A stretch of 64,000 nucleotides of DNA from Pseudomonas shahriarae (GTDB lineage Bacteria; Pseudomonadota; Gammaproteobacteria; Pseudomonadales; Pseudomonadaceae): positions 4,815,001 through 4,879,000 of the forward strand of contig NZ_CP077085.1 of NCBI RefSeq assembly GCF_014268455.2, given 5' to 3'. Position 1 is the stretch's first letter. Every line of letters begins with the position of its first letter. Made by a program: the position numbers and the translations under genes. The notes under the pieces were generated by a model. The model saw nothing but the letters and a program-made list of their open reading frames with translations, had not been told where the DNA came from and did no database searches. Positions 38,978-48,383 of the stretch are shown here, piece by piece.

Positions 38978-39433
38978 ATGGCATTTCGCCCTCTTACGGC
39001 CCGTGCTCCCGCCGTGTTGCTGCGCGAAGCCAAGCCTTTAAAAGCCATCTTTGGCCATGCGCAACGCCTGGGCCATCTGCAACGCCTCCTGGAAAGCCAA
39101 CTGCAACCTGCAGCCCGCGAGCACTGTCATGTGGCGTCGTGGCGTGAAGGTACGCTGCTGCTGATCGTCACCGATGGGCATTGGGCAACCCGCCTGCGCT
39201 ACCAACAAAAACGCTTGCAGCGCCAGCTACAGGCATTTGAGGTATTTGAGAGCCTGCAGCGCATCCAGTTCAAGGTCCAGCCACCGACCGTGCAGCAAGG
39301 TGCGGTGGGGCATACCATGGATTTGTCGGTGAATGCCGCCGAAACCATCCAGGCGACGGCAGACGGGATTACAGATCCGAAGTTGCGCGCAGCGCTGGAG
39401 CGCCTGGCCAGTCACGCCAAGCCCAAGACCTGA
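38978..39433 (+). CDS. dciA: DciA family protein (DUF721), replicative helicase loader
   Basis: 151 residues. The N-terminal half (about 15-100) is the DUF721/DciA KH-like domain with TLLLIVTDGHWATRLRYQQKRLQRQLQ; the C-terminal third is a flexible tail. DciA loads the DnaB helicase in bacteria that lack DnaC, as Pseudomonas does. Located next to secA as in P. aeruginosa. Followed by a degenerate REP element. Confidence 0.9.
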   Translation: MAFRPLTARAPAVLLREAKPLKAIFGHAQRLGHLQRLLESQLQPAAREHCHVASWREGTLLLIVTDGHWATRLRYQQKRLQRQLQAFEVFESLQRIQFKVQPPTVQQGAVGHTMDLSVNAAETIQATADGITDPKLRAALERLASHAKPKT

Positions 39434-39518
39434 GAGCGGGCAGCCGCGAGTTCGGTGTGCCAGTCGGCACATGTATCGACTGATACAGCGCAATCGCGGG
39501 CAAGCCCGCTCCCCCATT
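39432..39518. repeat. Degenerate REP palindrome
   Basis: Right arm is intact (CAATCGCGGGCAAGCCCGCT), left arm (gagcgggcagccgcgag) has decayed or lost bases. A tcggcacatgtatcgactga loop resembles that of the REP at 4524. Convergent dciA / HerA-like junction. Confidence 0.65.
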
Positions 39519-39539
39519 GGGTTGCATAGACCTGGATGG

Positions 39540-41030
39540 CTACTTGCGCTTGCTACCGCCAAGCAAAGACCCCAACAGCCCGCGCACCAACTGGCGGCCC
39601 ATCTGGTTGGCCGCCTGCTGCATCGCCGATTTCAGGGCCTTGCCCGCAGTCGTGCCAAGAAACGCCCCGGCCTTGTCGGTGAAGCTCGGTTCTTCAGCGG
39701 CAGGCGCAGCACTCGCCTCGGGCCCCAGCTCCTTGCGTGCCATCAGCACTTCATAGGCGGATTCACGATCAATCGGCTTGTCATAGCGCCCCTGTAGGGG
39801 CGAGCCGGCAATCAACCCTGCCCGCTCGGCGGCAGTCAACGGCCCGATCCGCGACTGCGGCGGCGAGACCAGCACCCGCTGGACCACCTCGGGGGTGCCT
39901 TTTTCCTGCAGCGTACCCACCAGCGCCTCACCCGTGCCCAGCTCGGTCAATACCGCCAGCGCATCAAATGCAGGATTTGGCCGGAAACCATCGGCCACCG
40001 CCCGCAGGGATTTTTGCTCCTTGGTGGTGAACGCCCGCAGGCCATGCTGGATCCGCAAACCCAGTTGCGCCAGTACGCTATCCGGCAAGTCGCCCGGCGA
40101 CTGGGTGACAAAATACACCCCCACACCTTTGGAGCGAATCAACCGCACCACTTGCTCCAGGCGATCCTGCAAGGCCTTGGGCGTATCGGCAAACAGCAAA
40201 TGCGCTTCGTCGAAGAACAGTGCCAGCAGCGGCTTGTCGGCATCTCCGCGTTCCGGCAACTGCTCGAACAGCTCCGCCAGCAACCACAGCAGGAAGGTCG
40301 CATAGACCTTGGGTGACTCGTGCACCAGGCGGCTGGCATCCAGCAAATGAATACGCCCTCGCCCATCGCTGGCCGGTTGCAGAATATCTTCCAGTTGCAG
40401 CGCCGGCTCGCCGAACAGAGCTTCGGCGCCCTGCTGTTCCAGCACGGCCAGGCGCCGCAGCAAAGCCTGGCTGGAGCCCGTGGTCATCAGGGCCGCATCA
40501 TCGCCGAGCAATTCGGGGTGGAACTTGAGGTGATTGAGCAGGGCCTTGAGGTCCTTGAGATCCAAGAGCAGCAAGCCCTCGCGATCGGCCACTTTAAACG
40601 CTGCATATAAGGTCGACTGCTGGCTGTCGGTCAGCTCCAGCAGACTGCCCAGCAACAGTGGGCCCATTTCACTCAAGGTTGTACGGAGCGGATGACCGGA
40701 CTGACCGTGGATATCCCACAGCGTTACCGGATATGCCTTAGGCGCGTAATTCAGGAACGGCATGCCGGCGATCCGCTCGGCCACCTTGCCCTGGGGATTG
40801 CCTGCAGCGCCAAGGCCACACAGGTCACCCTTGATATCTGCAGCGAACACCGCCACGCCAGCATCACTGAACGCCTCTGCCAGCCGCTGCAACGTCACGG
40901 TCTTGCCGGTGCCGGTAGCGCCGGCTATCAGGCCATGGCGGTTACCCAGGCGCATGGCCTGGGCGATGACTTGGCCTTCGAGGTCTGCACCAATAAGAAG
41001 TTGCGAGGAGTCTGGCATTTTGTCACCCAT
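39540..41030 (-). CDS. yjgR: HerA-like ATPase (DUF853/YjgR family)
   Basis: 496 residues with Walker A GATGTGKT (37-44) and Walker B LLALFFDEAHLLF (about 245-257), the FtsK/HerA-type RecA core, and a low-complexity C-terminal tail ending GSLLGGSKRK. Related to archaeal HerA and to virulence ATPases, but the bacterial DUF853 proteins have no established function and no nuclease partner (NurA) is nearby. Starts at 41030 or four codons later (MPDSSQLL). Divergent from the chemoreceptor gene, 185 bases apart. Confidence 0.9.
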   Translation of the reverse strand: MGDKMPDSSQLLIGADLEGQVIAQAMRLGNRHGLIAGATGTGKTVTLQRLAEAFSDAGVAVFAADIKGDLCGLGAAGNPQGKVAERIAGMPFLNYAPKAYPVTLWDIHGQSGHPLRTTLSEMGPLLLGSLLELTDSQQSTLYAAFKVADREGLLLLDLKDLKALLNHLKFHPELLGDDAALMTTGSSQALLRRLAVLEQQGAEALFGEPALQLEDILQPASDGRGRIHLLDASRLVHESPKVYATFLLWLLAELFEQLPERGDADKPLLALFFDEAHLLFADTPKALQDRLEQVVRLIRSKGVGVYFVTQSPGDLPDSVLAQLGLRIQHGLRAFTTKEQKSLRAVADGFRPNPAFDALAVLTELGTGEALVGTLQEKGTPEVVQRVLVSPPQSRIGPLTAAERAGLIAGSPLQGRYDKPIDRESAYEVLMARKELGPEASAAPAAEEPSFTDKAGAFLGTTAGKALKSAMQQAANQMGRQLVRGLLGSLLGGSKRK

Positions 41031-41215
41031 GATTAATCTTTAGCCCTGCACGGTCGATACAGATAAAGCGAGAGACCCAAAAAGCCTAAAAAAGTTAGGT
41101 CAGATAATTCCTGCAGGAGCAAATGGAAATATCACACTTTATTTAACGCTGTCATTTATGCGTTGCCATAAAAGACGCGCCTTGGACATTAAGACACTAG
41201 CGGACACGACGAGCC

Positions 41216-43105
41216 ATGAATAAAAATCTGCGCTTCAGCCACAAAATCCTGCTTGCAGCCGCCCTTATCGTCATTGCCGCATTTGCGTTGTTTACGCTGT
41301 ACAACGACTACCTGCAACGCAACGCGATTCGCAATGACCTCGACAGCTACCTACACGAAATGGGGGATGTCACCGCCAGCAATATCCAGAGCTGGTTGGC
41401 CGGACGTATTGTGCTGGTGGAAAACGCCGCCCAGAACATCGCCATCAACCCCGAGCCGAGCGTCATCGCCAGCCTGCTAGAGCAGAAAGCCCTGACATCT
41501 TCGTTCATGGCAACCTATCTGGGCGATAGCAAAGGCGGCTTCACCATTCGCCCCGATGCCAAGATGCCCGACGGCTTCGATCCACGCGTGCGCCCCTGGT
41601 ACAAGGGTGCCCAGAGCAGCAATGGCTCGACCCTGACCGAGCCCTATATCGACGCCGCCACCGGCCAGTTGATCATTTCCATCGCCACCCCCAGCAGCAA
41701 GGCCGGGCAAAGCGTCGGCGTGGTCGGCGGTGACCTGAGCCTGCAAACCCTGGTGGACAATATCGGCGCGCTTGACTTCGGCGGCATGGGCTACGCGTTC
41801 CTGGTCAGTGCCGACGGCAAGATCCTGGTGCACCCGGAAAAAAACCTGGTGATGAAGACCCTGGGCGAGGCGTACCCGAACCAGACCGTCAAGATCAGTG
41901 CCGACTTCAGCGAAATCGAGGTCGAGGGCAAAACCCGTATCGTCACTTTCGCCCCGATCAAGGGTTTGCCGTCAGTGAACTGGTATATCGGTCTGTCGGT
42001 AGATAAAGACAAATCCTTCGCAATGCTCAGCGAATTCCGCACCTCGGCCATTATTGCCACGGTGATTGCCGTGGCAATCATCATCGCGCTGCTGGGCATG
42101 CTGATCCGCGTGCTGATGCAACCGCTGCATGTCATGACCCGGGCCATGGAAGACATCGCCGATGGCGAAGGTGACCTGACGCGCCGCCTGACGATCCAGA
42201 ACCACGACGAATTCGGCATTCTGGGCAAAGCCTTCAACCGCTTTGTGGAGCGGATTCATACTTCGATTCGCGAAGTGTCCTCCGCCACCGGCCAGGTCAA
42301 TGAAGTGGCCCTGCGCGTGGTAAGCGCCTCCAACTCGTCGATGGTCAACTCCGACGAACAGGCCAACCGCACCAACAGTGTCGCGGCAGCGATCAACCAG
42401 TTGGGTGCCGCTGCCCAGGAAATTGCCCGCAACGCCGCCCAGGCCTCGAACCAGGCCAGCGACGCACGCCATCTGGCCGAAGATGGCCAGCAAGTGGTGG
42501 AGCGCAATATCAAGGCCATGACGCAACTGTCCGAGATGATCAGTGCCTCCAGCAGCAATATCGAGGCACTTAACAGCAAGACCGTGAATATCGGCCAGAT
42601 CCTCGAAGTGATCACCAGTATTTCCCAGCAAACCAACCTCCTGGCACTCAACGCAGCCATTGAAGCTGCGCGAGCCGGGGAAGCCGGACGCGGGTTTGCG
42701 GTGGTGGCCGACGAGGTGCGCAACCTGGCCCACCGCACGCAGGAATCGGCGCAACAGGTGCAAAAGATGATCGAGGAGCTGCAGGTCGGCGCCCGGGATT
42801 CGGTCAGCACCATGAGCGAAAGCCAGCGCCACAGCCTCGAAAGCGTGGAAATCGCCAACCTGGCAGGCGAGCGCCTGAGCAGCGTGACCCAGCGCATCGG
42901 TGAAATCGACGGCATGAACCAATCAGTGGCTACCGCGACGGAAGAGCAGACCTCGGTGGTGGAGTCGATCAATATCGACATCACCGAGATCAACACGCTC
43001 AATCAGGAGGGTGTGGAAAACCTGCAGTCCACCTTGCGCGCCTGCTCCGATCTGGAGCAGCAAGCGGCGCGCTTGAAACAATTGGTGGGGAGCTTCCGCA
43101 TCTAG
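41216..43105 (+). CDS. Methyl-accepting chemotaxis protein with dCache amino-acid sensor (PctA-like)
   Basis: 629 residues: membrane helix (about 8-30), periplasmic dCache domain (about 35-275), second helix (about 277-300), HAMP (about 302-355) and the cytoplasmic signalling domain with the conserved hairpin tip [26 protein letters not shown]. The amino-acid binding signature of the dCache_1AA family is present: R126, W128, Y129 in [10 protein letters not shown]173 in GGDLSL and D200 in SADGK; the position equivalent to the first tyrosine is Phe121. The protein should therefore sense amino acids directly, as PctA, PctB and PctC do. Its place near purU and mvaT matches the pct cluster of PAO1, but only one receptor gene is here. 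Confidence 0.93.
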   Translation: MNKNLRFSHKILLAAALIVIAAFALFTLYNDYLQRNAIRNDLDSYLHEMGDVTASNIQSWLAGRIVLVENAAQNIAINPEPSVIASLLEQKALTSSFMATYLGDSKGGFTIRPDAKMPDGFDPRVRPWYKGAQSSNGSTLTEPYIDAATGQLIISIATPSSKAGQSVGVVGGDLSLQTLVDNIGALDFGGMGYAFLVSADGKILVHPEKNLVMKTLGEAYPNQTVKISADFSEIEVEGKTRIVTFAPIKGLPSVNWYIGLSVDKDKSFAMLSEFRTSAIIATVIAVAIIIALLGMLIRVLMQPLHVMTRAMEDIADGEGDLTRRLTIQNHDEFGILGKAFNRFVERIHTSIREVSSATGQVNEVALRVVSASNSSMVNSDEQANRTNSVAAAINQLGAAAQEIARNAAQASNQASDARHLAEDGQQVVERNIKAMTQLSEMISASSSNIEALNSKTVNIGQILEVITSISQQTNLLALNAAIEAARAGEAGRGFAVVADEVRNLAHRTQESAQQVQKMIEELQVGARDSVSTMSESQRHSLESVEIANLAGERLSSVTQRIGEIDGMNQSVATATEEQTSVVESINIDITEINTLNQEGVENLQSTLRACSDLEQQAARLKQLVGSFRI

Positions 43106-43129
43106 ACCTCAACACAGCAGCGCCTACAT

Positions 43130-43327
43130 TCAGCCAGCGTTGTTTTTGTCAGGGCCGGGCTTGTCGTGCGGCCCTGACTCTTCCTGCAACTGCTCCCACA
43201 ACCGGGCGGCATCGGGGAAATCCGTGCCGTCCTCGGCATCCAGGGCATCCGGGTCATAGCGGCTCAAACAGCCCTCCCCCAAGGTGGCGGGCGCCTTGGA
43301 CGTGGCTTTATCCAGGGGATCATTCAT
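43130..43327 (-). CDS. Small acidic hypothetical protein
   Basis: 65 residues, very acidic, ending KPGPDKNNAG, no membrane segment. An LDAEDGTDFPDAARLWEQLQEE patch in the middle looks helical. GAGGAT precedes the ATG and a terminator lies upstream, so it is expressed independently of purU. I do not recognise the family; it may be a genuine small Pseudomonas protein or a chance frame. Confidence 0.5.
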   Translation of the reverse strand: MNDPLDKATSKAPATLGEGCLSRYDPDALDAEDGTDFPDAARLWEQLQEESGPHDKPGPDKNNAG

Positions 43328-43354
43328 GGTTCGATCCTCGCAACTGACACTAAT

Positions 43355-43392
43355 AAAAAGGGCCTGGGTGATTTAACGCCCAGGCCCTTTTT
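43355..43392. terminator. Bidirectional terminator after purU
   Basis: Perfect stem AAGGGCCTGGG/CCCAGGCCCTT with loop tgatttaacg, flanked by A3 and T5. On the minus strand it ends the purU transcript, 22 bases after the stop. Confidence 0.92.
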
Positions 43393-43413
43393 GCTTCAAC
43401 CCAAAACAGTCGA

Positions 43414-44262
43414 TCAGAACACCACGGTCTTGTTGCCGTGCACCAGCACGCGGTCTTCCAGGTGATAGCGCAGGCCACGGGCCAGGACCATCTTCTCGAC
43501 GTCGCGGCCGAAACGCACCATGTCTTCAATGCTGTCGCTGTGGCTGACGCGGACCACGTCCTGCTCGATGATGGGACCTGCGTCCAGCTCTTCGGTGACG
43601 TAGTGGCAGGTTGCACCAATCAGCTTCACGCCACGCAGCGACGCCTGGTGATACGGCTTGGCCCCGACAAAGGACGGCAGGAAGCTGTGGTGAATGTTGA
43701 TTACCTTGCCTGCGTATTCGCGGCACAGTTCCGGCGGCAGGATTTGCATATAGCGCGCCAGGACTACAACGTCCGCTTGATGCTGCTCGACCAGACGCGA
43801 GACTTCGGTGAAGGCCGGCTGTTTGTTCTGCGAGTCGACCGGGACGTGGTAGTACGGAATGCCATGCCACTCCACCATGCTGCGCAGGTCGTCGTGGTTG
43901 GAAATCACACAGGCGATCTCACAATCCAGCTCATCGCTGTGCCAGCGGTGCAGCAAGTCCGCCAGACAGTGGGATTCGCGGCTGGCCATCAGCACCACGC
44001 GTTTTTTCTGCTCGGTGTCGGTAATACGCCAGGTCATCGAAAACTCTTCGGCGATGGGCGCAAACGCCTCGCGAAACGCTTCAAGGCCAAACGGCAGGGT
44101 GTCCGCGCGAATTTCGTGGCGCATGAAAAACCAACCACTGAGATTGTCCGAGTGATGACTCGCTTCGGTGATCCAGCCATTGTGGGAGGCCAGAAAGTTA
44201 CTGACTTTAGCGACGATACCAACCCGATCCGGGCAAGCAATCACCAGACGAAAAGTGCGCAT
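43414..44262 (-). CDS. purU: Formyltetrahydrofolate deformylase
   Basis: Releases formate from 10-formyl-THF, balancing the one-carbon pool when glycine and methionine vary. 282 residues from MRTFRLVIACPDRVG: N-terminal ACT domain (1-85) and C-terminal formyltransferase-like domain with the catalytic motif NIHHSFLPSFVGAKPYHQA and ISNHDDLR; 12 in-frame codons upstream lack conservation. Several PurU paralogues are common in Pseudomonas. Divergent from mvaT across 349 bases. Confidence 0.95.
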   Translation of the reverse strand: MRTFRLVIACPDRVGIVAKVSNFLASHNGWITEASHHSDNLSGWFFMRHEIRADTLPFGLEAFREAFAPIAEEFSMTWRITDTEQKKRVVLMASRESHCLADLLHRWHSDELDCEIACVISNHDDLRSMVEWHGIPYYHVPVDSQNKQPAFTEVSRLVEQHQADVVVLARYMQILPPELCREYAGKVINIHHSFLPSFVGAKPYHQASLRGVKLIGATCHYVTEELDAGPIIEQDVVRVSHSDSIEDMVRFGRDVEKMVLARGLRYHLEDRVLVHGNKTVVF

Positions 44263-44611
44263 TAGGGGCAAACTCCAGAACTTCGCAAAGGCCGCCATTC
44301 TAGCGACACCGTAGAAAAACTGCAGTACTCCTCAGCGCTTATTCGCGCGATTCCTTGCGGCGGCCCTAAACAGCGTATGGTTTTTACCTGGGCACTATGT
44401 CAGTACAAGCATCTGTTACCGCAATTAGCCGAGATCTAATGAGATTATCTTTAGCCGGCTGGACGCACTAAATAATGCACTCCGAGCCTTTCGCTACAAA
44501 CAACCAAAGTAAATCACATAAAACCGAGCTTAAATGTTTACTTGGGCAAACTGTCTGACTATTATTAGGCCACTATCCCTGTCCCTCAGCGTCCCGTATA
44601 AGGTAGTCCTC
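44263..44611. promoter_or_regulatory. AT-rich divergent purU/mvaT promoter region
   Basis: 349 bases, notably AT-rich (for example gatctaatgagattatctttag and aaataatgcac). A promoter for mvaT is visible: TTTACT (44537-44542), 17-base spacer, TATTAT (44560-44565), giving a 40-base leader. The AT-rich stretch is the kind of DNA that MvaT binds, so autoregulation is plausible but not shown. Confidence 0.45.
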
Positions 44612-44986
44612 ATGTCCCTGATCAACGAATACCGTGCCACCGAATCCGCTATCAAAGAGCTGCAAGAACGTTTGAAGAATCTGTCCCAAGACGACAAACT
44701 GCAAACCGAGCTGGAATTCGAAGGCAAATTGCGCACCCTGATGGGTGAATACTCCAAATCCCTGCGTGACATCATCGCGCTGCTGGATCCGGAATCGAAA
44801 GTTAAAGCACCACGCGCCGCCGTGAAAGTTACCGGTACCAAGCGCGCGCGTAAGGTCAAGCAATACAAAAACCCGCACAACGGCGAAGTGATTGAAACCA
44901 AAGGTGGCAACCACAAGACTCTGAAAGAGTGGAAAGCCAAGTGGGGCGGTGACGTGGTTGAAGGCTGGGCTACCCTGCTGGACTAA
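44612..44986 (+). CDS. mvaT: MvaT, H-NS-like nucleoid protein
   Basis: Pseudomonas xenogeneic silencer that coats AT-rich DNA. 124 residues from MSLINEYRATESAIKELQERL: N-terminal coiled-coil dimerisation region (1-60) and C-terminal DNA-binding domain with KQYKNPHNGEVIETKGGNHKTLKEWK; the KGGNHKTL loop carries the AT-pincer lysine and arginine/glycine network. The 26 upstream codons of the open frame are promoter DNA. Monocistronic, with its own promoter and terminator. Confidence 0.98.
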   Translation: MSLINEYRATESAIKELQERLKNLSQDDKLQTELEFEGKLRTLMGEYSKSLRDIIALLDPESKVKAPRAAVKVTGTKRARKVKQYKNPHNGEVIETKGGNHKTLKEWKAKWGGDVVEGWATLLD

Positions 44987-45021
44987 GGTTCGCCAGATCG
45001 TCACCTGATTCGCGACACAAT

Positions 45022-45050
45022 AAAAAACGCCAGTTCGCTGGCGTTTTTTA
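45022..45050. terminator. Bidirectional terminator between mvaT and sbcB
   Basis: Perfect hairpin AAAAAACGCCAG-ttcg-CTGGCGTTTTTT. Confidence 0.95.
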
Positions 45051-45075
45051 TTGCCTACTTTTTATCGAACGCCGA

Positions 45076-46503
45076 TTACAGGTCCAGGCGCTGGCTTAAA
45101 GCGTCAGCATATTCCTGCCACTCATCCAGCACCTGACGCTGAAACGATGTAGCACTAGCGTCCAATTCAAGCCTGGCCTTATTGAAACTCTCAAGGGTAT
45201 TTGGCGCGCCGTAATCCGCATCTGACAAGCGTTGCTGACAGAAGAGTTTCCAGCGTTGTTGCTCTTCACTGTCCAAGGTGTGCGCAAAGTTGCGGGCACG
45301 ATAGCGAAATAATAATTCCGGCAAACGATGATCATCAAAAGGCCACTGCTGGCGTGCTAGTTGCTCGGGTTCAGCAGTGCGGACTTGCTCACATAAACGT
45401 CGATCCCGATCACCAATAAAACCATCGTAGAGCTGTTGCTCCGGGTCGGCGCTTGCGGCGAAATCGTCCTCGGCATAAATCGCCGGCAATTTATCCCGCC
45501 AAAGTTCCTGTGCGTCAGTTAGCCGCAGTGCCCGGGCCTGATATTCACGCATGTCCAGGTTCAATCGCTGCTGGTCTTGCGCCCGCAACACATTCAGCGG
45601 CGCGACGACCGGACAACGATTGATGTGAACAAGTTTGAGCGGGACCGGCAACTCACCCTCGGCCAATTGATCGCGCCGGGTATACAAGCGCTGGCGCAGG
45701 GTTTCGGCATCCAGGTCCAGCAGCGCCTGTGGGTCGAGCCCCAGGTCGCAGACAATCAACGCGTTGCGATTGCGCGGATGCCACGCCAGGGGCAGGACCA
45801 CCCCCAGGTAATGGCGCTCAGCGGAAAAGCGCCCGGAAATATGCACCATGGGCTGCAACAGGCGGATTTGATCCATGACCCGCTGCTTGCTGCGCAGTTG
45901 AAACAACCAATCGTACAACTTGGGTTGTTTTTCCCGGACCAACCGCGCCAGGGCGATGGTGGCCCGCACGTCAGCCAAAGCCTCGTGAGCCTGGCCATGG
46001 TCAATTCCATTGGCCGCCGTCAGGCGCTCCAGCTTGAGGGTCACGCGTCCGTCCTGCTCGGGCCAGACAATGCCGTCGGGACGCAGGGCATAGGCCGTGC
46101 GCATCACGTCGATCAAGTCCCAGCGGCTGTTCCCGCTCTGCCATTCCCGTGCGTAAGGGTCGAAAAAATTGCGATACAAACTGTAGCGGGTCATTTCGTC
46201 ATCGAAACGCAGGGTGTTGTAACCCGCACCACAGGTGCCGGGGGCGGCCAGCTCGGCATGCACCCGCGTCATGAAGTCGGCTTCGGCCAGACCCTTTTCC
46301 GCCAGTTGGCCGGGGGTAATGCCCGTGATCATGCACGCGGCCGGGTGCGGCAGGATATCGTCGCTGGGCTGGCAATAGAGATTGACCGGCGGCCCGACCT
46401 CATTGAGGTCATGGTCGGTGCGAATCCCGGCAACCTGCAGCGCACGGTCGCTGCGCGGGTTGATGCCGGTGGTTTCATAGTCGTACCAGAAGATCGAGGT
46501 CAC
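45076..46503 (-). CDS. sbcB: Exodeoxyribonuclease I
   Basis: 3'-5' exonuclease on single-stranded DNA, acting in recombination and mismatch repair and bound by SSB. 475 residues, standard length. DEDDh family: D8 and E10 in FWYDYETTG, later acidic positions in YNTLRFDDE and the HEALADVRAT (H, D) motif. It carries the SH3-like and helical extension that form the C-shaped groove. Convergent with mvaT, divergent from the RDD/MoxR operon. Confidence 0.96.
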   Translation of the reverse strand: MTSIFWYDYETTGINPRSDRALQVAGIRTDHDLNEVGPPVNLYCQPSDDILPHPAACMITGITPGQLAEKGLAEADFMTRVHAELAAPGTCGAGYNTLRFDDEMTRYSLYRNFFDPYAREWQSGNSRWDLIDVMRTAYALRPDGIVWPEQDGRVTLKLERLTAANGIDHGQAHEALADVRATIALARLVREKQPKLYDWLFQLRSKQRVMDQIRLLQPMVHISGRFSAERHYLGVVLPLAWHPRNRNALIVCDLGLDPQALLDLDAETLRQRLYTRRDQLAEGELPVPLKLVHINRCPVVAPLNVLRAQDQQRLNLDMREYQARALRLTDAQELWRDKLPAIYAEDDFAASADPEQQLYDGFIGDRDRRLCEQVRTAEPEQLARQQWPFDDHRLPELLFRYRARNFAHTLDSEEQQRWKLFCQQRLSDADYGAPNTLESFNKARLELDASATSFQRQVLDEWQEYADALSQRLDL

Positions 46504-46713
46504 GGGCTATTCCTGTGCTGAAGACCGACAAAGTCTAGGCGCTGGACGCCGCCCGGGGCCAGCGCCGTGTGCACTGGATAAACATTCAGTGAAACCTTGG
46601 CGCATTTTCAGGTGTTACTTCCGTCCGCGACACTGCTAGCATCGGCCTCTCGAATTGCCGGCTGCCCGACGAGGTTGCCCATGCCCAGCCACACCGCACT
46701 GCCAGGGAATGCA

Positions 46714-47406
46714 ATGCCCACCGCACCATTGGACACCCGCTATCAGATCGAGACCCCGGAAGGCATCGACCTGCCCTTGCGCCCCGCCGGGCTGATGCCC
46801 CGGGCACTGGCATTCGGCTTCGACCTGGGCCTGCGCGGCCTGATCCTCGGTGTCCTGTTCATCGCCCTGGCGTTTCTCGGCAACCTGGGCATCGGCCTGG
46901 GCTCGATCCTGCTGTTCCTCGTCAGTTGGTGGTACATGGTGCTGTTCGAAGTGCTCAACCAGGGCAGTTCACCGGGCAAACAGATCATGGGCCTGCGCGT
47001 GGTACAGGATGACGGCACGCCCATTGGCTGGTCCGCATCCCTGATCCGCAACCTGCTGCGGTTTGTCGATATGTTGCCGTTCGGCTATTTCCTCGGGGCC
47101 ATCAGTTGCCTGCAACATCCCCACTTCAAACGCCTGGGCGACATTGCGGCCGGTACCCTGGTGATCTATCGCGAACAGCCCCTGGCCCGCCCCCTCCTGC
47201 CCCAGGCCCCGGCATTGCGCCTGCCCTTTGCCCTCGAGCTGGACGAGCAACGTGCGATCCTGGGTTTTGCCGAGCGCCAGGGTGAGCTGTCCGCCGAACG
47301 GACCCACGAGCTGGCGGCGATTCTGGCCACGCCCCTGCAGGTCTCCCCCGCGCGCGCCGTGGAACAGCTCAATGGCGTGGCCCGCGGCCTGTTGGGGCCG
47401 ACATGA
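46714..47406 (+). CDS. RDD family membrane protein of the MoxR operon
   Basis: 230 residues from the ATG at 46714, with CAGGGA six bases upstream; an ATG 11 codons earlier (46681) with GAGG is almost as good. The RDD domain (about 20-160) has RPAGLMPRALAFGFDLGLRGLIL, a second helix with LFEVLNQGSSPGKQIMGLRVVQDDG, and VGSP-like end RLGDIAAGTLVIYR; the C-terminal part (160-230) is cytoplasmic and hydrophilic. First gene of a six-gene block; its stop overlaps the next gene by four bases. Role unknown. Confidence 0.88.
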   Translation: MPTAPLDTRYQIETPEGIDLPLRPAGLMPRALAFGFDLGLRGLILGVLFIALAFLGNLGIGLGSILLFLVSWWYMVLFEVLNQGSSPGKQIMGLRVVQDDGTPIGWSASLIRNLLRFVDMLPFGYFLGAISCLQHPHFKRLGDIAAGTLVIYREQPLARPLLPQAPALRLPFALELDEQRAILGFAERQGELSAERTHELAAILATPLQVSPARAVEQLNGVARGLLGPT

Positions 47407-48383
47407 AGCAAAGCCTGTTCGAAACCCGTCACCAGCCGCACTGGCAGGCATTTGCCAGCCAGTTGGCCCTGCTTGAACAAGGCAAGGCAAAGGCCGAGGA
47501 CCTGACGCGTTTCCCTCAAGATTACCGACGCCTGTGCCAACATCTGGCACTGGCGCAGGAGCGGGGCTATAGCAGCTACCTGATAGACCCGCTGCAACAG
47601 TTGGCCTTGCGCGGCCATCAACAGTTGTATCGCCATCGCAGCCAGCTCGGGGCCAAGGTGCTGGGCTTCCTGCTGGCGGATTTCCCCCGCACGGTTCGCG
47701 AGCAATGGCGCTTCGTGCTGGTCGCCAGCCTGCTGTTCTTTGGCAGCCTGATCGGCATTGCGCTGCTGGTCTACCTGTTCCCCGAACTGATCTACACCAT
47801 CGTCAGTGCCCCGCAAGTGTCCGAGATGCAGGAGATGTACGACCCCGATGCCAGTCGCCTGGGCCGCGCAGCCGCACGGGCGTCGAGCGAAGACTGGATG
47901 ATGTTCGGCTACTACGTCATGCATAACATCGGCATCGCGTTCCAGACCTTTGCCGGCGGCCTGCTGTTTGGCCTGGGCAGCGTGTTTTTCCTGTTTTTCA
48001 ATGGCCTGATGATCGGCGCCATCGCCGGTCACCTGACCGAAATCGGCTATGGGCAGACCTTCTGGTCCTTTGTCATCGGTCACGGCGCCTTTGAACTGAC
48101 GGCCATCGCCCTGGCCGGCGCGGCCGGCCTGCAACTGGGCTGGGCCTTGATCGCGCCGGGAGCATTGCCCCGGGGTGAAGCACTGCGCCTGGCAGCCCGC
48201 AAAAGCGTGAAAATGATCTGCGGCGTGATTTTATTCCTGCTGATCGCGGCCTTTATAGAGGCCTATTGGTCCTCCACCACCGCCGTGGAACCTTGGGGCA
48301 AGTACCTGGTGGGCGCCGCGCTCTGGGCGATGGTGCTCGCCTATCTGCTGTTTGCCGGCAGGGGTCGTCATGCGCCTGAGTGA
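47403..48383 (+). CDS. SpoIIM/DUF95-family membrane protein
   Basis: 326 residues with a cytoplasmic N-terminus (1-100) and five or six membrane helices (about 100-125, 180-205, 215-240, 260-285, 300-320). The TFAGGLLFGLGSVFFLFFNGLMIGAIAGHL segment and the H-G-ELTAI motif (IGHGAFELTAIALAGAAGL) are typical of stage II sporulation M proteins, which occur also in non-sporulating bacteria. In sporulation SpoIIM works with SpoIID/P on peptidoglycan; this version is not linked to a peptidoglycan enzyme here. Overlaps the next gene by 14 bases. Confidence 0.88.
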   Translation: MKQSLFETRHQPHWQAFASQLALLEQGKAKAEDLTRFPQDYRRLCQHLALAQERGYSSYLIDPLQQLALRGHQQLYRHRSQLGAKVLGFLLADFPRTVREQWRFVLVASLLFFGSLIGIALLVYLFPELIYTIVSAPQVSEMQEMYDPDASRLGRAAARASSEDWMMFGYYVMHNIGIAFQTFAGGLLFGLGSVFFLFFNGLMIGAIAGHLTEIGYGQTFWSFVIGHGAFELTAIALAGAAGLQLGWALIAPGALPRGEALRLAARKSVKMICGVILFLLIAAFIEAYWSSTTAVEPWGKYLVGAALWAMVLAYLLFAGRGRHAPE

